From JBPRGG01 sp051418075 (GTDB lineage: Bacteria; Bacteroidota; Bacteroidia; Cytophagales; Cyclobacteriaceae), in the NCBI GenBank assembly GCA_051418075.1, contig JBPRGG010000099.1, positions 1 through 64,000 of the forward strand: a stretch of 64,000 nucleotides of DNA, read 5' to 3'. Of this stretch, positions 35,675 to 44,697 are shown one piece after another. Each line of letters starts with the position of its first letter. The first letter of the stretch is position 1. A program made the translations under genes and the position numbers. The notes below the pieces were generated by a model. The model made no database searches. It was not told the DNA's origin and saw only the letters and a list, made by a program, of their open reading frames with translations.

Positions 35675-37810
35675 ATGGCTAAGAAAGATTTAAAATTTTT
35701 AAGAAATATAGGCATCATGGCGCACATTGATGCCGGTAAAACGACCACAACCGAAAGGATACTCTATTATACGGGATTGACCCATAAAATCGGCGAAGTT
35801 CATGAAGGAGCTGCCGTAATGGATTGGATGGAACAGGAACAGGAACGGGGAATTACTATTACTTCCGCCGCTACTACTACTTTCTGGAAATATCCTACCC
35901 ATCAGGGGCAACTTACTGATGACACCCAGGATTACAGGATCAATATTATTGATACCCCTGGCCACGTGGATTTTACAGTGGAAGTAGAGCGCTCCCTGCG
36001 GGTATTGGATGGTTCAGTGGCGTTATTTTGTGCAGTTTCAGGGGTTGAACCTCAATCTGAAACAGTATGGAAGCAAGCTGACAAATACAGGGTGCCCCGG
36101 ATATGTTTTGTAAATAAAATGGACCGGGCCGGAGCTGATTTCTTCAATGTGGTTACTGAGATTAAAGAAAAACTGGGTGCCAATCCGGTTCCTTTACAGA
36201 TACCTATTGGTGCGGAAGATACTTTTAAAGGGGTGGTAGATTTGATCGTTAACAAAGCCATCATCTGGAATGAAGAAGATAAGGGCATGACCTATGATGT
36301 AATAGATATTCCCGAAGACCTGGTAGAAACAGTGGAAGAATGGCGTCAGAAGTTGGTGGAAAGTGTAGCCGAATATGATGAAGCGCTACTGGAAAAATAT
36401 TTTGAGGATCCGGATTCAATCACTACGGAAGAAATGATGGCCGCTATCAGAAAAGCAGTGATTGACCTGTCATTCTCACCTGTACTGGTAGGTTCAGCCT
36501 TTAAGAACAAAGGAGTACAGGCATTGCTGGATGCAGTATGTGCTTATTTACCTTCTCCTATTGATTTGCCTCCTGTAACTGGCAAACATCCTGATACTGA
36601 AGAAGAAATTATCAGAAAGCCTGAAGTGGATGAACCATTTGCTGCATTGGCTTTTAAAATTGCTACAGATCCTTATGTGGGTAGATTAGCCTTTTTCAGG
36701 GTTTATTCGGGTACCTTAAATGCAGGTTCTTATATTTTCAATATGAGAACTGGCAAAAAGGAACGTATATCTCGCTTGTTGCAAATGCATTCCAATAAGC
36801 AAAATCCTATTGATAAAGTAGAAGCTGGAGATATTGCCGCAGGTGTGGGCTTCAAGGATATTAAAACAGGAGATACGCTGGTTGATGAAAAGAACCCCTT
36901 AGTACTGGAATCTATTACCTTTCCTGAGCCGGTTATTGGATATGCCATTGAAGCTAAAAAACAAGCAGATGTGGATAAGCTATCTATGGCTATCACCAAA
37001 TTAGTGGAAGAAGACCCTACTCTGGTGGTACAGTCTGATGAAGAAACTGGTCAGACCGTACTGAAAGGTATGGGAGAATTGCACCTTGAAATAATTATTG
37101 ACAGATTGAGGCGTGAGTTTAAAGTGGAGATCAATCAGGGAGCTCCTCAGGTGGCGTATAAGGAATCCATTACCAATACCATTTCTCACAGGGAAGTATA
37201 CAAAAAACAAACTGGTGGTAGAGGTAAGTTTGCTGATATTCAGTTTGAAATAGGACCTCGTGATGATGGACAAGTAGGAGGGCTTCAGTTCGAAAATAAG
37301 ATAGTGGGTGGTTCTATACCTAAAGAATATATACCGGCTGTCCAGAAAGGATTTGAGCAGGCCATGAGAAACGGACCACTAGCCGGGTTCCAGGTTGAAG
37401 GTATGAAAGTGAAGTTGTTTGATGGTTCTTTTCATGATGTGGATTCTGATTCATTATCCTTCGAATTGGCCGCCAGAATTGGTTTTAGAACAGCTGCCAA
37501 AAAAGCATCTCCAAAACTACTTGAACCAATCATGGCCGTAGAAGTAGTAACACCGGATGAGTATACCGGGCCTGTTACCGGAGATATGAATAAAAGAAGA
37601 GGTATAATGAAAAACATGGATACCAAAGGTATCTCTAAAGTGATCAAAGCAGATGTGCCATTGGCTGAATTGTTTGGATATGTAACTGATTTGCGTACCA
37701 TCTCTTCCGGACGGGCTTTGGCCACACTTACTTTCTCGCATTATGATGTAGTACCAACGAATCTGGCTGAGAACGTAATCAGTAAAGTAAAAGGAGCAGT
37801 TGTAAGTTAA
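35675..37810 (+). CDS. fusA: Translation elongation factor G
   Basis: GTPase that drives ribosome translocation and, with RRF, recycling. It has 711 residues in five domains. G motifs are AHIDAGKTTTTERIL, DTPGHVDFTVEVERSLR and NKMDR, with the switch segment ERGITITSAAT. Domain IV includes FDGSFHDVDSDSLSFELA and domain V begins near LEPIMAVEV. No sign that it is a paralogue such as the recycling-only form, since it lies in the canonical str order. Confidence 0.98.
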   Translation: MAKKDLKFLRNIGIMAHIDAGKTTTTERILYYTGLTHKIGEVHEGAAVMDWMEQEQERGITITSAATTTFWKYPTHQGQLTDDTQDYRINIIDTPGHVDFTVEVERSLRVLDGSVALFCAVSGVEPQSETVWKQADKYRVPRICFVNKMDRAGADFFNVVTEIKEKLGANPVPLQIPIGAEDTFKGVVDLIVNKAIIWNEEDKGMTYDVIDIPEDLVETVEEWRQKLVESVAEYDEALLEKYFEDPDSITTEEMMAAIRKAVIDLSFSPVLVGSAFKNKGVQALLDAVCAYLPSPIDLPPVTGKHPDTEEEIIRKPEVDEPFAALAFKIATDPYVGRLAFFRVYSGTLNAGSYIFNMRTGKKERISRLLQMHSNKQNPIDKVEAGDIAAGVGFKDIKTGDTLVDEKNPLVLESITFPEPVIGYAIEAKKQADVDKLSMAITKLVEEDPTLVVQSDEETGQTVLKGMGELHLEIIIDRLRREFKVEINQGAPQVAYKESITNTISHREVYKKQTGGRGKFADIQFEIGPRDDGQVGGLQFENKIVGGSIPKEYIPAVQKGFEQAMRNGPLAGFQVEGMKVKLFDGSFHDVDSDSLSFELAARIGFRTAAKKASPKLLEPIMAVEVVTPDEYTGPVTGDMNKRRGIMKNMDTKGISKVIKADVPLAELFGYVTDLRTISSGRALATLTFSHYDVVPTNLAENVISKVKGAVVS

Positions 37811-37822
37811 TATAAATTTTCG

Positions 37823-38128
37823 ATGAATCAGAAAATCAGAATAAAGCTAAAGTCTTACGATCATAATTTGGTGGATAAGTCTTCTGAAAAAATTGTAAGA
37901 GCAGTAAAAACTACTGGAGCTGTGGTGAGTGGGCCTATTCCGCTTCCAACAGAAAAGGAGATTTTTACAGTTTTACGGTCACCCCACGTGAATAAGAAAT
38001 CACGGGAGCAGTTTCAGTTATGCACCTACAAGCGACTGGTGGACATTTATTCCAACAGCACTAAAACGGTAGATGCTTTAATGAAACTTGAACTGCCCAG
38101 TGGTGTTGACGTAGAAATTAAAGTATAA
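37823..38128 (+). CDS. rpsJ: 30S ribosomal protein S10
   Basis: 30S head protein of 101 residues, also the NusE antitermination partner of NusB. RIKLKSYDHNLVD opens it, GPIPLPTEKEIFTVLRSPHV is the loop region, and ELPSGVDVEIKV closes it. Here it ends the fusA unit: a strong terminator and a new promoter separate it from rplC, unlike the E. coli S10 operon where it comes first. Confidence 0.97.
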   Translation: MNQKIRIKLKSYDHNLVDKSSEKIVRAVKTTGAVVSGPIPLPTEKEIFTVLRSPHVNKKSREQFQLCTYKRLVDIYSNSTKTVDALMKLELPSGVDVEIKV

Positions 38129-38150
38129 ATACTTTACCAAAAAATCCTGA

Positions 38151-38186
38151 AAGAACCAATAATATTCACTATTGGTTCTTTTTTTA
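38151..38186 (+). terminator. Strong terminator after rpsJ
   Basis: AAGAACCAATA and TATTGGTTCTT form an 11-bp perfect stem with a short loop, followed by an unbroken run of T. It lies 23 bases after the rpsJ stop. Confidence 0.92.
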
Positions 38187-38222
38187 TGGTTAAGTAATAA
38201 TTAAAAAATTATTAATAGGTTT

Positions 38223-38253
38223 TTTGTACCTTGTAAGTAATTTGCTATCTTTG
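38223..38253 (+). promoter_or_regulatory. Promoter of the rplC-rplQ ribosomal supercluster
   Basis: TTTG (38223-38226), 19 bases, then TATCTTTG (38246-38253): full consensus. The leader of about 55 bases before rplC contains TTACGGGGAGG and could hold a protein-binding fold, but none is obvious. Confidence 0.82.
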
Positions 38254-38313
38254 CAGTCCTTTACGGGGAGGTCTGTGTGAAAATTAAAACACAACCAATT
38301 TAAGAGTAGAAAA

Positions 38314-38946
38314 ATGTCTGGAATAATTGGAAAAAAAATAGGGATGACCAGTTACTACGATGCCGACGGTAAGAGTGTGGCATGTACTTTGATAGAGGCA
38401 GGGCCTTGCGTAGTAACTCACGTTAAAAATGAGGAATCAGACGGATATACCGCTGTTCAACTGAGCTATGGCGAAAGAAAAGAAAAAAGAACGCCTAAAG
38501 CCTTAAAGGGTCATTTTGATCGGGCCAATACCACACCCAAGAAGAAAACAGTAGAGTTCAGAGACTTCAGAGTGGAATTTGAAGGAGGGGTTAAGCTGGG
38601 GCAATCTGTGAGGGTAGGAGAAGTATTTAAAGAAGGAGATTTTCTGGATGCTATTGGCAAATCTAAAGGTAAAGGTTTTCAGGGTGTGGTAAAAAGACAT
38701 GGCTTTAGAGGAGTTGGTGAAACCACCCATGGTCAGCATAACCGGGCCAGACACCCGGGTTCTATTGGTGCCTGTTCTTATCCATCCCGTGTATTTAAAG
38801 GACTTAGAATGGCTGGCAGAATGGGAGGAGAGCGCGTGAAGGTATTAAACCTGCGGGTGATGAAGATCATTCCGGATAAGAATCTTGTACTGATAAGCGG
38901 TTCTGTTCCAGGATCAAAGAATTCTTATATAATCTTAGAGAAATAG
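38314..38946 (+). CDS. rplC: 50S ribosomal protein L3
   Basis: Early assembly protein whose long loop reaches the peptidyl-transferase centre. It has 210 residues: MSGIIGKKIGMTSYYD at the start, and the loop region GKGFQGVVKRHGFRG, HGQHNRARHPGSIG and MAGRMGGERVKVLNL. First gene of the cluster, four bases before rplD. Confidence 0.97.
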   Translation: MSGIIGKKIGMTSYYDADGKSVACTLIEAGPCVVTHVKNEESDGYTAVQLSYGERKEKRTPKALKGHFDRANTTPKKKTVEFRDFRVEFEGGVKLGQSVRVGEVFKEGDFLDAIGKSKGKGFQGVVKRHGFRGVGETTHGQHNRARHPGSIGACSYPSRVFKGLRMAGRMGGERVKVLNLRVMKIIPDKNLVLISGSVPGSKNSYIILEK

Positions 38947-38950
38947 GAAA

Positions 38951-39580
38951 ATGGAATTAATTATTAAAAATAGCAACGGGGAAGATACGGGCAGAAAAGT
39001 CAATTTACCGGAATCAATATTTAATATTGAACCAAATGATCATGCCATCTATTTGGATGTAAAACAATATTTGGCCAATCAAAGACAAGGTACCCATAAA
39101 TCTAAGGAAAGAGCAGAGATTACCGGATCCACCAAAAAGATCAAAAGACAAAAAGGTACTGGTACTGCCCGGGCAGGAAGTATAAAATCCCCGGTATTTG
39201 TTGGAGGTGGTAGGGTATTTGGCCCCAAACCCCGCGATTATAGCTTTAAGTTGAATAAGAAGCTTAAAGATCTGGCTAAAAAATCAGTGCTCACCTATAA
39301 AGCCAAAGATAACCAAATAGCAGTACTGGAAAAACTTGATATCGCCGCACCTAAGACCAAAGATTACCTGAAACTCCTGACCAACCTGGCTGTCAATGAA
39401 AAGAAAACATTATTTATTCTACCTGAGCCAGACCAAAATATTTATTTATCCAGCCGAAATTTAAAAAACAGCAAAGTTACTACTGTTAATGCCATCAGCA
39501 CTTATGATTTGTTGCATTGTGATTGGCTTATTTTAAGTGAGAACGCGGTTGAAAAGATTGAAAACTTATTAAGCAAATAA
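38951..39580 (+). CDS. rplD: 50S ribosomal protein L4
   Basis: Lines the peptide exit tunnel; in some bacteria it represses the S10 operon. It has 209 residues. The tunnel loop is rich in basic residues (GSTKKIKRQKGTGTARAGSI), followed by FVGGGRVFGPKPRDYSFKLN. The sequence after residue 150 is more divergent, as is normal. Confidence 0.96.
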   Translation: MELIIKNSNGEDTGRKVNLPESIFNIEPNDHAIYLDVKQYLANQRQGTHKSKERAEITGSTKKIKRQKGTGTARAGSIKSPVFVGGGRVFGPKPRDYSFKLNKKLKDLAKKSVLTYKAKDNQIAVLEKLDIAAPKTKDYLKLLTNLAVNEKKTLFILPEPDQNIYLSSRNLKNSKVTTVNAISTYDLLHCDWLILSENAVEKIENLLSK

Positions 39581-39584
39581 TAAA

Positions 39585-39872
39585 ATGAATGTATTAGTAA
39601 GTCCACTTGTTACTGAAAAAATGTCCGATCTGAATGAGAAGGGCAAATATGGATTTTTGGTGGAAAAAGAAGCCAATAAAATCCAGATTAAAAATGCCGT
39701 AGAAAGCATGTATGGCGTGAATGTGGAGAGCGTAAGGACTATGCGGTATCTGGGTAAGGAAAAATCCAGATATACCAAATCCAAAATTATCGTAGGGAGA
39801 AGACCTTCGTATAAAAAAGCTATAGTAACTGTGGCTGAAGGTGAAGTTATTGATTTTTACAGTGGAATATAA
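39585..39872 (+). CDS. rplW: 50S ribosomal protein L23
   Basis: Sits at the tunnel exit and docks trigger factor and SRP. It has 95 residues: VLVSPLVTEKMSDLNEKGKY at the start, then the NAVESMYGVNVESVRTM core. Four bases after rplD and ten before rplB. Confidence 0.96.
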   Translation: MNVLVSPLVTEKMSDLNEKGKYGFLVEKEANKIQIKNAVESMYGVNVESVRTMRYLGKEKSRYTKSKIIVGRRPSYKKAIVTVAEGEVIDFYSGI

Positions 39873-39882
39873 TTGATTTGAA

Positions 39883-40707
39883 ATGGCAATCAAGAAATTA
39901 AGACCTATAACCCCGGGACAAAGATTTAGAATGGCTTCAAATTTTGAAACCATTACTAAAGGAAAGCCGGAAAAAAGATTAGTAAGCCCCCAAACTAAAA
40001 CTGGAGGACGAAATAATCAGGGAAGGATGACAGTCAGAAATGTGGGGGGCGGTCATAAAAGAAAACTTAGAAACATCGATTTTAAAAGAAATAAATTAGG
40101 AATTCCTGCTACGGTAAAAGCCATTGAATATGATCCGTCCAGATCAGCCAGGATCGCCTTGATTTTTTATGCTGATGGCGTAAAGTCTTATATTTTGGCT
40201 CCAAATGGAATTAAGGTGGGTCAACAAATTATTGCTGGACAGGATGTTGCGCCGGAAGTGGGTAATACTTTGCCTTTAAGCAAAATTCCTTTGGGTACTA
40301 TCATTCATAATGTAGAATTACAACCCGGTCAAGGCGGCGTATTGGCCCGAAGCGCCGGTTCTTACCTGCAGTTATTGGCCAGGGAAGGTAAATATGCCAC
40401 TGTGAAATTGCCTTCAGGAGAAATGAGAATGGTGCTGGTGAAATGTATGGCCACTGTAGGTTCTGTTTCAAATGCTGATCATATGAATGAGAAGTTGGGT
40501 AAAGCAGGAAGAAACCGGTGGCTGGGAAAACGACCCAGAGTGAGAGGGGTTGCAATGAACCCGGTTGATCATCCCATGGGCGGTGGAGAAGGAAAAGCTT
40601 CAGGAGGCCATCCCAGATCAAGAACCGGTTTATATTCTAAAGGTAAAAAGACCAGACCAGTAAATAAATACTCCAATAATTTAATTATCAGTAGAAGAAA
40701 ATCATAA
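39883..40707 (+). CDS. rplB: 50S ribosomal protein L2
   Basis: Essential for subunit joining and near the peptidyl-transferase centre. It has 274 residues. The most conserved stretch, AMNPVDHPMGGGEGKASG, carries the functional histidine, and the basic tail with PRSRTGLYSKGKKTR follows. Its TAA stop shares the final A with the ATG of rpsS, a one-base overlap that suggests coupled translation. Confidence 0.98.
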   Translation: MAIKKLRPITPGQRFRMASNFETITKGKPEKRLVSPQTKTGGRNNQGRMTVRNVGGGHKRKLRNIDFKRNKLGIPATVKAIEYDPSRSARIALIFYADGVKSYILAPNGIKVGQQIIAGQDVAPEVGNTLPLSKIPLGTIIHNVELQPGQGGVLARSAGSYLQLLAREGKYATVKLPSGEMRMVLVKCMATVGSVSNADHMNEKLGKAGRNRWLGKRPRVRGVAMNPVDHPMGGGEGKASGGHPRSRTGLYSKGKKTRPVNKYSNNLIISRRKS

Positions 40708-40985
40708 TGGGAAGATCATTAAAAAAAGGACCTTATATAGATGTCCGTCTGGAAAAGAAAGTTGACGTTATGAATGAATCCGGGAAAAAGTCTGTCATTA
40801 AGACCTGGTCCAGAAGATCAATGATTTCTCCGGATTTTGTAGGTCATACATTTGCCGTGCATAACGGAAATAAGTTTATCCCGGTATATGTCACTGAAAA
40901 TATGGTGGGTCATAAGTTTGGAGAATTTGCTCCTACCAGAACTTTCAGAGGGCATATTGCTAAAAAAGATAAAGGAAAAAGATAA
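40707..40985 (+). CDS. rpsS: 30S ribosomal protein S19
   Basis: 30S head protein near the A-site finger of the large subunit. It has 92 residues: MGRSLKKGPYID, then the core SRRSMISPDFVGHTFAVHNG and GHKFGEFAPTRTFRGH. Overlaps rplB by one base. Confidence 0.97.
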   Translation: MGRSLKKGPYIDVRLEKKVDVMNESGKKSVIKTWSRRSMISPDFVGHTFAVHNGNKFIPVYVTENMVGHKFGEFAPTRTFRGHIAKKDKGKR

Positions 40986-41011
40986 TAGATAGTAAAAGAT
41001 ATAAATAGATC

Positions 41012-41383
41012 ATGGAAGCAATTGCCAAATTAAACAATTACCCGACACCGTCCAGAAAAATGAGGTTGATCGCCGATTTGATCAGGGGGCAAAAGGTAAA
41101 CAAAGCCCTGAGTATGTTAAAATACCAGCCACAAAAGGGATCTACTGCTATTGAAAAACTTTTACTATCTGCCATTTCTAACTGGCAGCAGATTAATGAA
41201 GACCTTAAACTGGAAGAGGCTGATCTGTATGTAAAGGAAGTGAAAGTAGATGGTGGCCGGATCTTAAAAAGACTGAGACCAGCTCCACAGGGCAGAGCCC
41301 ACCGAATCAGGAAAAGATCCAACCATGTCACCATTGTCATCGATAGTTTTGGTAACAATGAGGCAGAAAATGACAATGAATAA
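41012..41383 (+). CDS. rplV: 50S ribosomal protein L22
   Basis: Its beta-hairpin lines the exit tunnel constriction, where macrolide-resistance changes occur. It has 123 residues. Conserved are PSRKMRLIADLIRGQKV and the hairpin segment LKRLRPAPQGRAHRIRKRS. The last residues (GNNEAENDNE) are acidic and variable. Confidence 0.97.
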   Translation: MEAIAKLNNYPTPSRKMRLIADLIRGQKVNKALSMLKYQPQKGSTAIEKLLLSAISNWQQINEDLKLEEADLYVKEVKVDGGRILKRLRPAPQGRAHRIRKRSNHVTIVIDSFGNNEAENDNE

Positions 41384-41399
41384 AATAAATTAGTATATA

Positions 41400-42146
41400 A
41401 TGGGACAAAAAGTAAATCCGATAGGGTTAAGATTAGGCATAATTAAAGGATGGGATTCCAACTGGTATGGTGGAAAGACTTTTCCTGATAAACTGATCGA
41501 GGATCATAATATCAGAAAATATATCGACGCACGTATTCCTAAAGGAGGTATTTCCAAAGTAGTTATCGAAAGAACCCTAAAGCGAATAACTTTAACAATA
41601 CATACTGCCAGACCTGGTGTGGTAATTGGAAAAGGTGGTGCAGAAGTAGATAAGATCAAGGAGGAGTTGAAAAAAATTACCGGCAAAGATGTTCAGATCA
41701 ATATTTTCGAAATCAAAAGACCTGAACTGGATGCCAAGTTAGTAGGCGAATCCATCGCTCAGCAGCTGGAGGCCAGGATCTCTTACCGTCGGGCTATGAA
41801 GCAATCTATAGCTTCGGCTATCCGGGTAGGTGCCCAGGGTATCAAGATCAAAGTATCAGGCCGATTGGGAGGAGCTGAAATGGCCCGTACAGAACAATAT
41901 AAGGAAGGAAGGATCCCATTACATACCCTTAGAGCCGATATTGACTATGCAGTTTCTGAAGCCAATACCGTGTATGGAAAGATTGGGATCAAAGTATGGA
42001 TTTTCAGAGGCGAAATTTATGGCAAACGCGATTTATCACCCAACGTTGGAGTCACTTCTAATGCACCCGGAGGAGACAGACCAGGTGGTGGCCGAAGGAA
42101 AAGAGATGATCGGAGTGGCCCTCCAAAAAGGAGAAGAAGATCATAA
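41400..42146 (+). CDS. rpsC: 30S ribosomal protein S3
   Basis: Forms part of the mRNA entry site and helicase. It has 248 residues: MGQKVNPIGLRLGI, a KH domain with RPGVVIGKGGAEVDKIKEEL, and a C-terminal domain with SGRLGGAEMARTE and RGEIYGKRDL. The last 30 residues form a Gly/Arg/Lys-rich tail (GGGRRKRDD, then PPKRRRRS) longer than in E. coli. Forty-two bases separate it from rplP. Confidence 0.97.
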   Translation: MGQKVNPIGLRLGIIKGWDSNWYGGKTFPDKLIEDHNIRKYIDARIPKGGISKVVIERTLKRITLTIHTARPGVVIGKGGAEVDKIKEELKKITGKDVQINIFEIKRPELDAKLVGESIAQQLEARISYRRAMKQSIASAIRVGAQGIKIKVSGRLGGAEMARTEQYKEGRIPLHTLRADIDYAVSEANTVYGKIGIKVWIFRGEIYGKRDLSPNVGVTSNAPGGDRPGGGRRKRDDRSGPPKRRRRS

Positions 42147-42188
42147 CAGATTTTTTTTAGAAGTAGAATATTTTAAAAATATTAAATA

Positions 42189-42608
42189 ATGTTACAGCCG
42201 AAAAGAACGAAATTCAGGAAAAAGCAGAAAGGCAGAGTGCGAGGTATTGCCCAACGTGGTCATACCATTACCTTTGGAGAATTTGCGATTAAGACCTTGG
42301 AAATAGGAAGATTGACCAGCCGCCAGATTGAAGCTGCCCGTATTGCTGTAACCAGGGCCATGAAGAGAGAGGGTCAGGTTTGGATCAGGATATTCCCGGA
42401 TAAGCCCATTACTAAAAAACCTGCTGAAGTACGAATGGGTAAAGGTAAAGGAGCTCCTGAATATTGGGTAGCTCCGGTAAGACCAGGCAGGATCTTATTC
42501 GAATGCGGAGGTGTAAGTAAAGAATTAGCCCAGGAAGCTTTAAGATTAGCCTCCCAGAAATTACCGGTTAAAACTAAATTTGTGGTAAGAAGAGATTTAG
42601 CATCATGA
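42189..42608 (+). CDS. rplP: 50S ribosomal protein L16
   Basis: Late assembly protein next to the A-site tRNA elbow. It has 139 residues: MLQPKRTKFRKKQKGR, then the conserved IFPDKPITKKPAEVRMGKGK. The stop overlaps the rpmC start in ATGA, a sign of coupled translation. Confidence 0.97.
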   Translation: MLQPKRTKFRKKQKGRVRGIAQRGHTITFGEFAIKTLEIGRLTSRQIEAARIAVTRAMKREGQVWIRIFPDKPITKKPAEVRMGKGKGAPEYWVAPVRPGRILFECGGVSKELAQEALRLASQKLPVKTKFVVRRDLAS

Positions 42609-42805
42609 AAAAATATGCAGAAATAAAAACCCTCACACTGGATGAGCTTACTCAACGGCTGGAGGCTGAACAGGATAACTATCAAAAGTTAAAATTTGCC
42701 CATGCAATTACTCCTATTGAAAACCCTATGAAAATTAAGGAAAACAGAAGGTTAATTGCAAGGCTTAAAACACAAATTAGCATAAAAAATAGAGAAAATA
42801 ATTAA
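42605..42805 (+). CDS. rpmC: 50S ribosomal protein L29
   Basis: Small two-helix protein near the tunnel exit, 66 residues. LTLDELTQRLEAEQDNYQKL and the closing ENRRLIARLKTQI fit the family pattern. Starts within the ATGA overlap with rplP. Confidence 0.94.
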   Translation: MKKYAEIKTLTLDELTQRLEAEQDNYQKLKFAHAITPIENPMKIKENRRLIARLKTQISIKNRENN

Positions 42806-42808
42806 GCC

Positions 42809-43066
42809 ATGGTGACAAGAAATCTTCGTAAAGAGAGAGTCGGAGTAGTTCTCAGTAATAAAATGGAAAAGTCCATCACTGTCGCTATTCACCGTAAATT
42901 GAAACATCCTATCTACGGTAAATTTATTGGTAAAACCACTAAATTGATGGCCCATGATGAAAAAAATGAATGTAACATAGGGGATACTGTTAAGATCATG
43001 GAAACCCGGCCACTGAGTAAGAATAAATGTTGGAGATTAGTCGAAATTATTGAACGAGCTAAATAG
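42809..43066 (+). CDS. rpsQ: 30S ribosomal protein S17
   Basis: Primary 16S rRNA binder of the OB fold, 85 residues. RKERVGVVLSNKMEKSITV opens it, and the loop DTVKIMETRPLSKNKCWRL is the family hallmark. Three bases after rpmC. Confidence 0.96.
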   Translation: MVTRNLRKERVGVVLSNKMEKSITVAIHRKLKHPIYGKFIGKTTKLMAHDEKNECNIGDTVKIMETRPLSKNKCWRLVEIIERAK

Positions 43067-43068
43067 TC

Positions 43069-43437
43069 ATGATACAGCAAGAGACAAGGTTAAATGTAGC
43101 TGATAATAGCGGAGCCAAGGAAGTGCTTTGCATCAGGGTATTAGGTGGTACCGGTAAAAAATATGCCTCCATCGGAGATAAGATAATTGTCACTGTTAAA
43201 TCAGCGCTTTCTTCCAGTACTTTAAAAAAAGGCACTGTATCCAGAGCGGTTGTGGTCAGGACTAAAAAGGAAATCAGACGAAGAGATGGTTCTTACATCC
43301 GTTTTGAAGATAATGCCGCTGTATTGCTCAACCCAAACGATGAACCACGGGGCACCCGTATTTTTGGACCTGTGGCCAGGGAATTGAGAGAAAGACAGTT
43401 TATGAAAATTATTTCGTTGGCACCTGAAGTATTATAA
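43069..43437 (+). CDS. rplN: 50S ribosomal protein L14
   Basis: Interface protein that bridges to the 30S and binds the silencing factor RsfS. It has 122 residues: MIQQETRLNVADNSGAKEV, RAVVVRTKKEIRRRDGS, and the close GPVARELRERQFMKIISLA. First gene of the spc-type part. Confidence 0.98.
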   Translation: MIQQETRLNVADNSGAKEVLCIRVLGGTGKKYASIGDKIIVTVKSALSSSTLKKGTVSRAVVVRTKKEIRRRDGSYIRFEDNAAVLLNPNDEPRGTRIFGPVARELRERQFMKIISLAPEVL

Positions 43438-43439
43438 TC

Positions 43440-43778
43440 ATGAATAAGAAAAATAAAAAGCAAACCAAATTTCATCTTAGAAAGGGAGATACCGTAAAGA
43501 TTTTAGCCGGGAATGACCGGGGTAAGACCGGCAAAGTGCTTGAAGTAATTACGGCTAAGCAACGCGCGATCGTAGAGGGGATGAATATGGTGGTTAAACA
43601 TAAGAAACCTGATGCCAATAACCCTAATGGAGGTATTGATAAACAGGAAGCGGCAATACATGTTAGCAATTTAATGGTGGTTAATCCCGCTACTGGAGAT
43701 CCTACCAAAATTGGCCGCAAACATAATAATGAAAGTAAATTGCAGCGTTATTCAAAGAAAACTGGTGAATTTATATAA
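43440..43778 (+). CDS. rplX: 50S ribosomal protein L24
   Basis: Assembly initiator of the 50S subunit, 112 residues. A KOW motif is seen in RKGDTVKILAGNDRGKTGKV, then the conserved GMNMVVKHKKP. Two bases after rplN and three before rplE. Confidence 0.96.
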   Translation: MNKKNKKQTKFHLRKGDTVKILAGNDRGKTGKVLEVITAKQRAIVEGMNMVVKHKKPDANNPNGGIDKQEAAIHVSNLMVVNPATGDPTKIGRKHNNESKLQRYSKKTGEFI

Positions 43779-43781
43779 GCT

Positions 43782-44333
43782 ATGACTCCACGATTAAAAG
43801 AAAAATATCATAATGAAATCGTTCAGGCTTTAAAGGAAAGATTTCAATATAAATCTGTGATGCAGGTACCTAAAATTGAAAAAATTTCAATTAATAAAGG
43901 TATCGGTGCAGCCGTGGCAGATAAAAAATTAGTAGATCTGGGGGTAGAAGAATTGACCACCATCAGTGGCCAGAAAGCTGTACCCACTATAGCTAAACAA
44001 TCGATCTCTAATTTTAAGCTGCGTGAAGGAATGCCCATAGGAGCCAAAGTGACTCTAAGGGGAGACAAAATGTATGAATTCATGGACCGGTTGATGGCTG
44101 TGGCTTTACCCCGGGTAAGAGACTTCAGAGGTGTTAATGATAAAGGTTTTGATGGAAGAGGTAATTACACACTGGGTGTTACGGAACAAATTATCTTTCC
44201 TGAAGTCAGTATTGACAAAGTAAATCGCATTTCAGGAATGAATATTACCTTTGTTACCTCCGCCCATACCGATGAAGAATGTTTTGAACTATTAAAAGCT
44301 TTTGGTATGCCATTTGCTAACCAAAACCGATAA
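43782..44333 (+). CDS. rplE: 50S ribosomal protein L5
   Basis: Binds 5S rRNA and contacts P-site tRNA. It has 183 residues with the family blocks PKIEKISINKGIG, GQKAVPTIAKQSISNFKLR and DFRGVNDKGFDGRGNYTLG, ending FGMPF. Ten bases precede the true rpsN start. Confidence 0.97.
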   Translation: MTPRLKEKYHNEIVQALKERFQYKSVMQVPKIEKISINKGIGAAVADKKLVDLGVEELTTISGQKAVPTIAKQSISNFKLREGMPIGAKVTLRGDKMYEFMDRLMAVALPRVRDFRGVNDKGFDGRGNYTLGVTEQIIFPEVSIDKVNRISGMNITFVTSAHTDEECFELLKAFGMPFANQNR

Positions 44334-44343
44334 TTTTAATATT

Positions 44344-44613
44344 ATGGCTAAAGAATCAATTAAAGCAAGAGAAAGAAAAAGAGAACGCATGGTAGCTAAG
44401 TATGCTGCCAAAAGAAAAGCATTGAAAGAAGCAGGTGATTATACTGCTTTGGATCAGCTGCCCAGAAATGCTTCTCCGGTAAGGTTGCATAACCGCTGCA
44501 AATTGACAGGAAGGCCCAAAGGTTATATGCGCAAATTTGGTATATCCAGGGTTACTTTCAGAGAAATGGCTGCTGCCGGAAAAATTCCCGGTGTAACCAA
44601 ATCTAGCTGGTAA
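44344..44613 (+). CDS. rpsN: 30S ribosomal protein S14 (zinc-free form)
   Basis: 30S head protein, 89 residues. The ATG at 44344 (MAKESIKARERKRERM) is chosen over an upstream in-frame ATG inside rplE. The C-terminal block NRCKLTGRPKGYMRKFGISR is normal. It has only one cysteine and the longer length of the zinc-free class, so it needs no zinc. A promoter-like signal follows before rpsH. Confidence 0.97.
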   Translation: MAKESIKARERKRERMVAKYAAKRKALKEAGDYTALDQLPRNASPVRLHNRCKLTGRPKGYMRKFGISRVTFREMAAAGKIPGVTKSSW

Positions 44614-44625
44614 TCGGGTGATTAA

Positions 44626-44656
44626 TTGTATAGATAAAAATTAATTACTACCTTTG
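44626..44656 (+). promoter_or_regulatory. Internal promoter before rpsH
   Basis: TTG (44626-44628), a 20-base spacer and TACCTTTG (44649-44656) lie in the only long gap (84 bases) inside the spc part. This would let rpsH and downstream genes be made independently. Confidence 0.7.
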
Positions 44657-44697
44657 CGGGCCTGTTTAAAAAAAGAAAAAATTAGATTGAAATAAAA

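Noticed and set aside
41830..42189. Forward ORF of 119 codons overlapping rpsC and reaching rplP
   Set aside because: It is a different frame of the clearly conserved S3 coding sequence and resembles no known protein.
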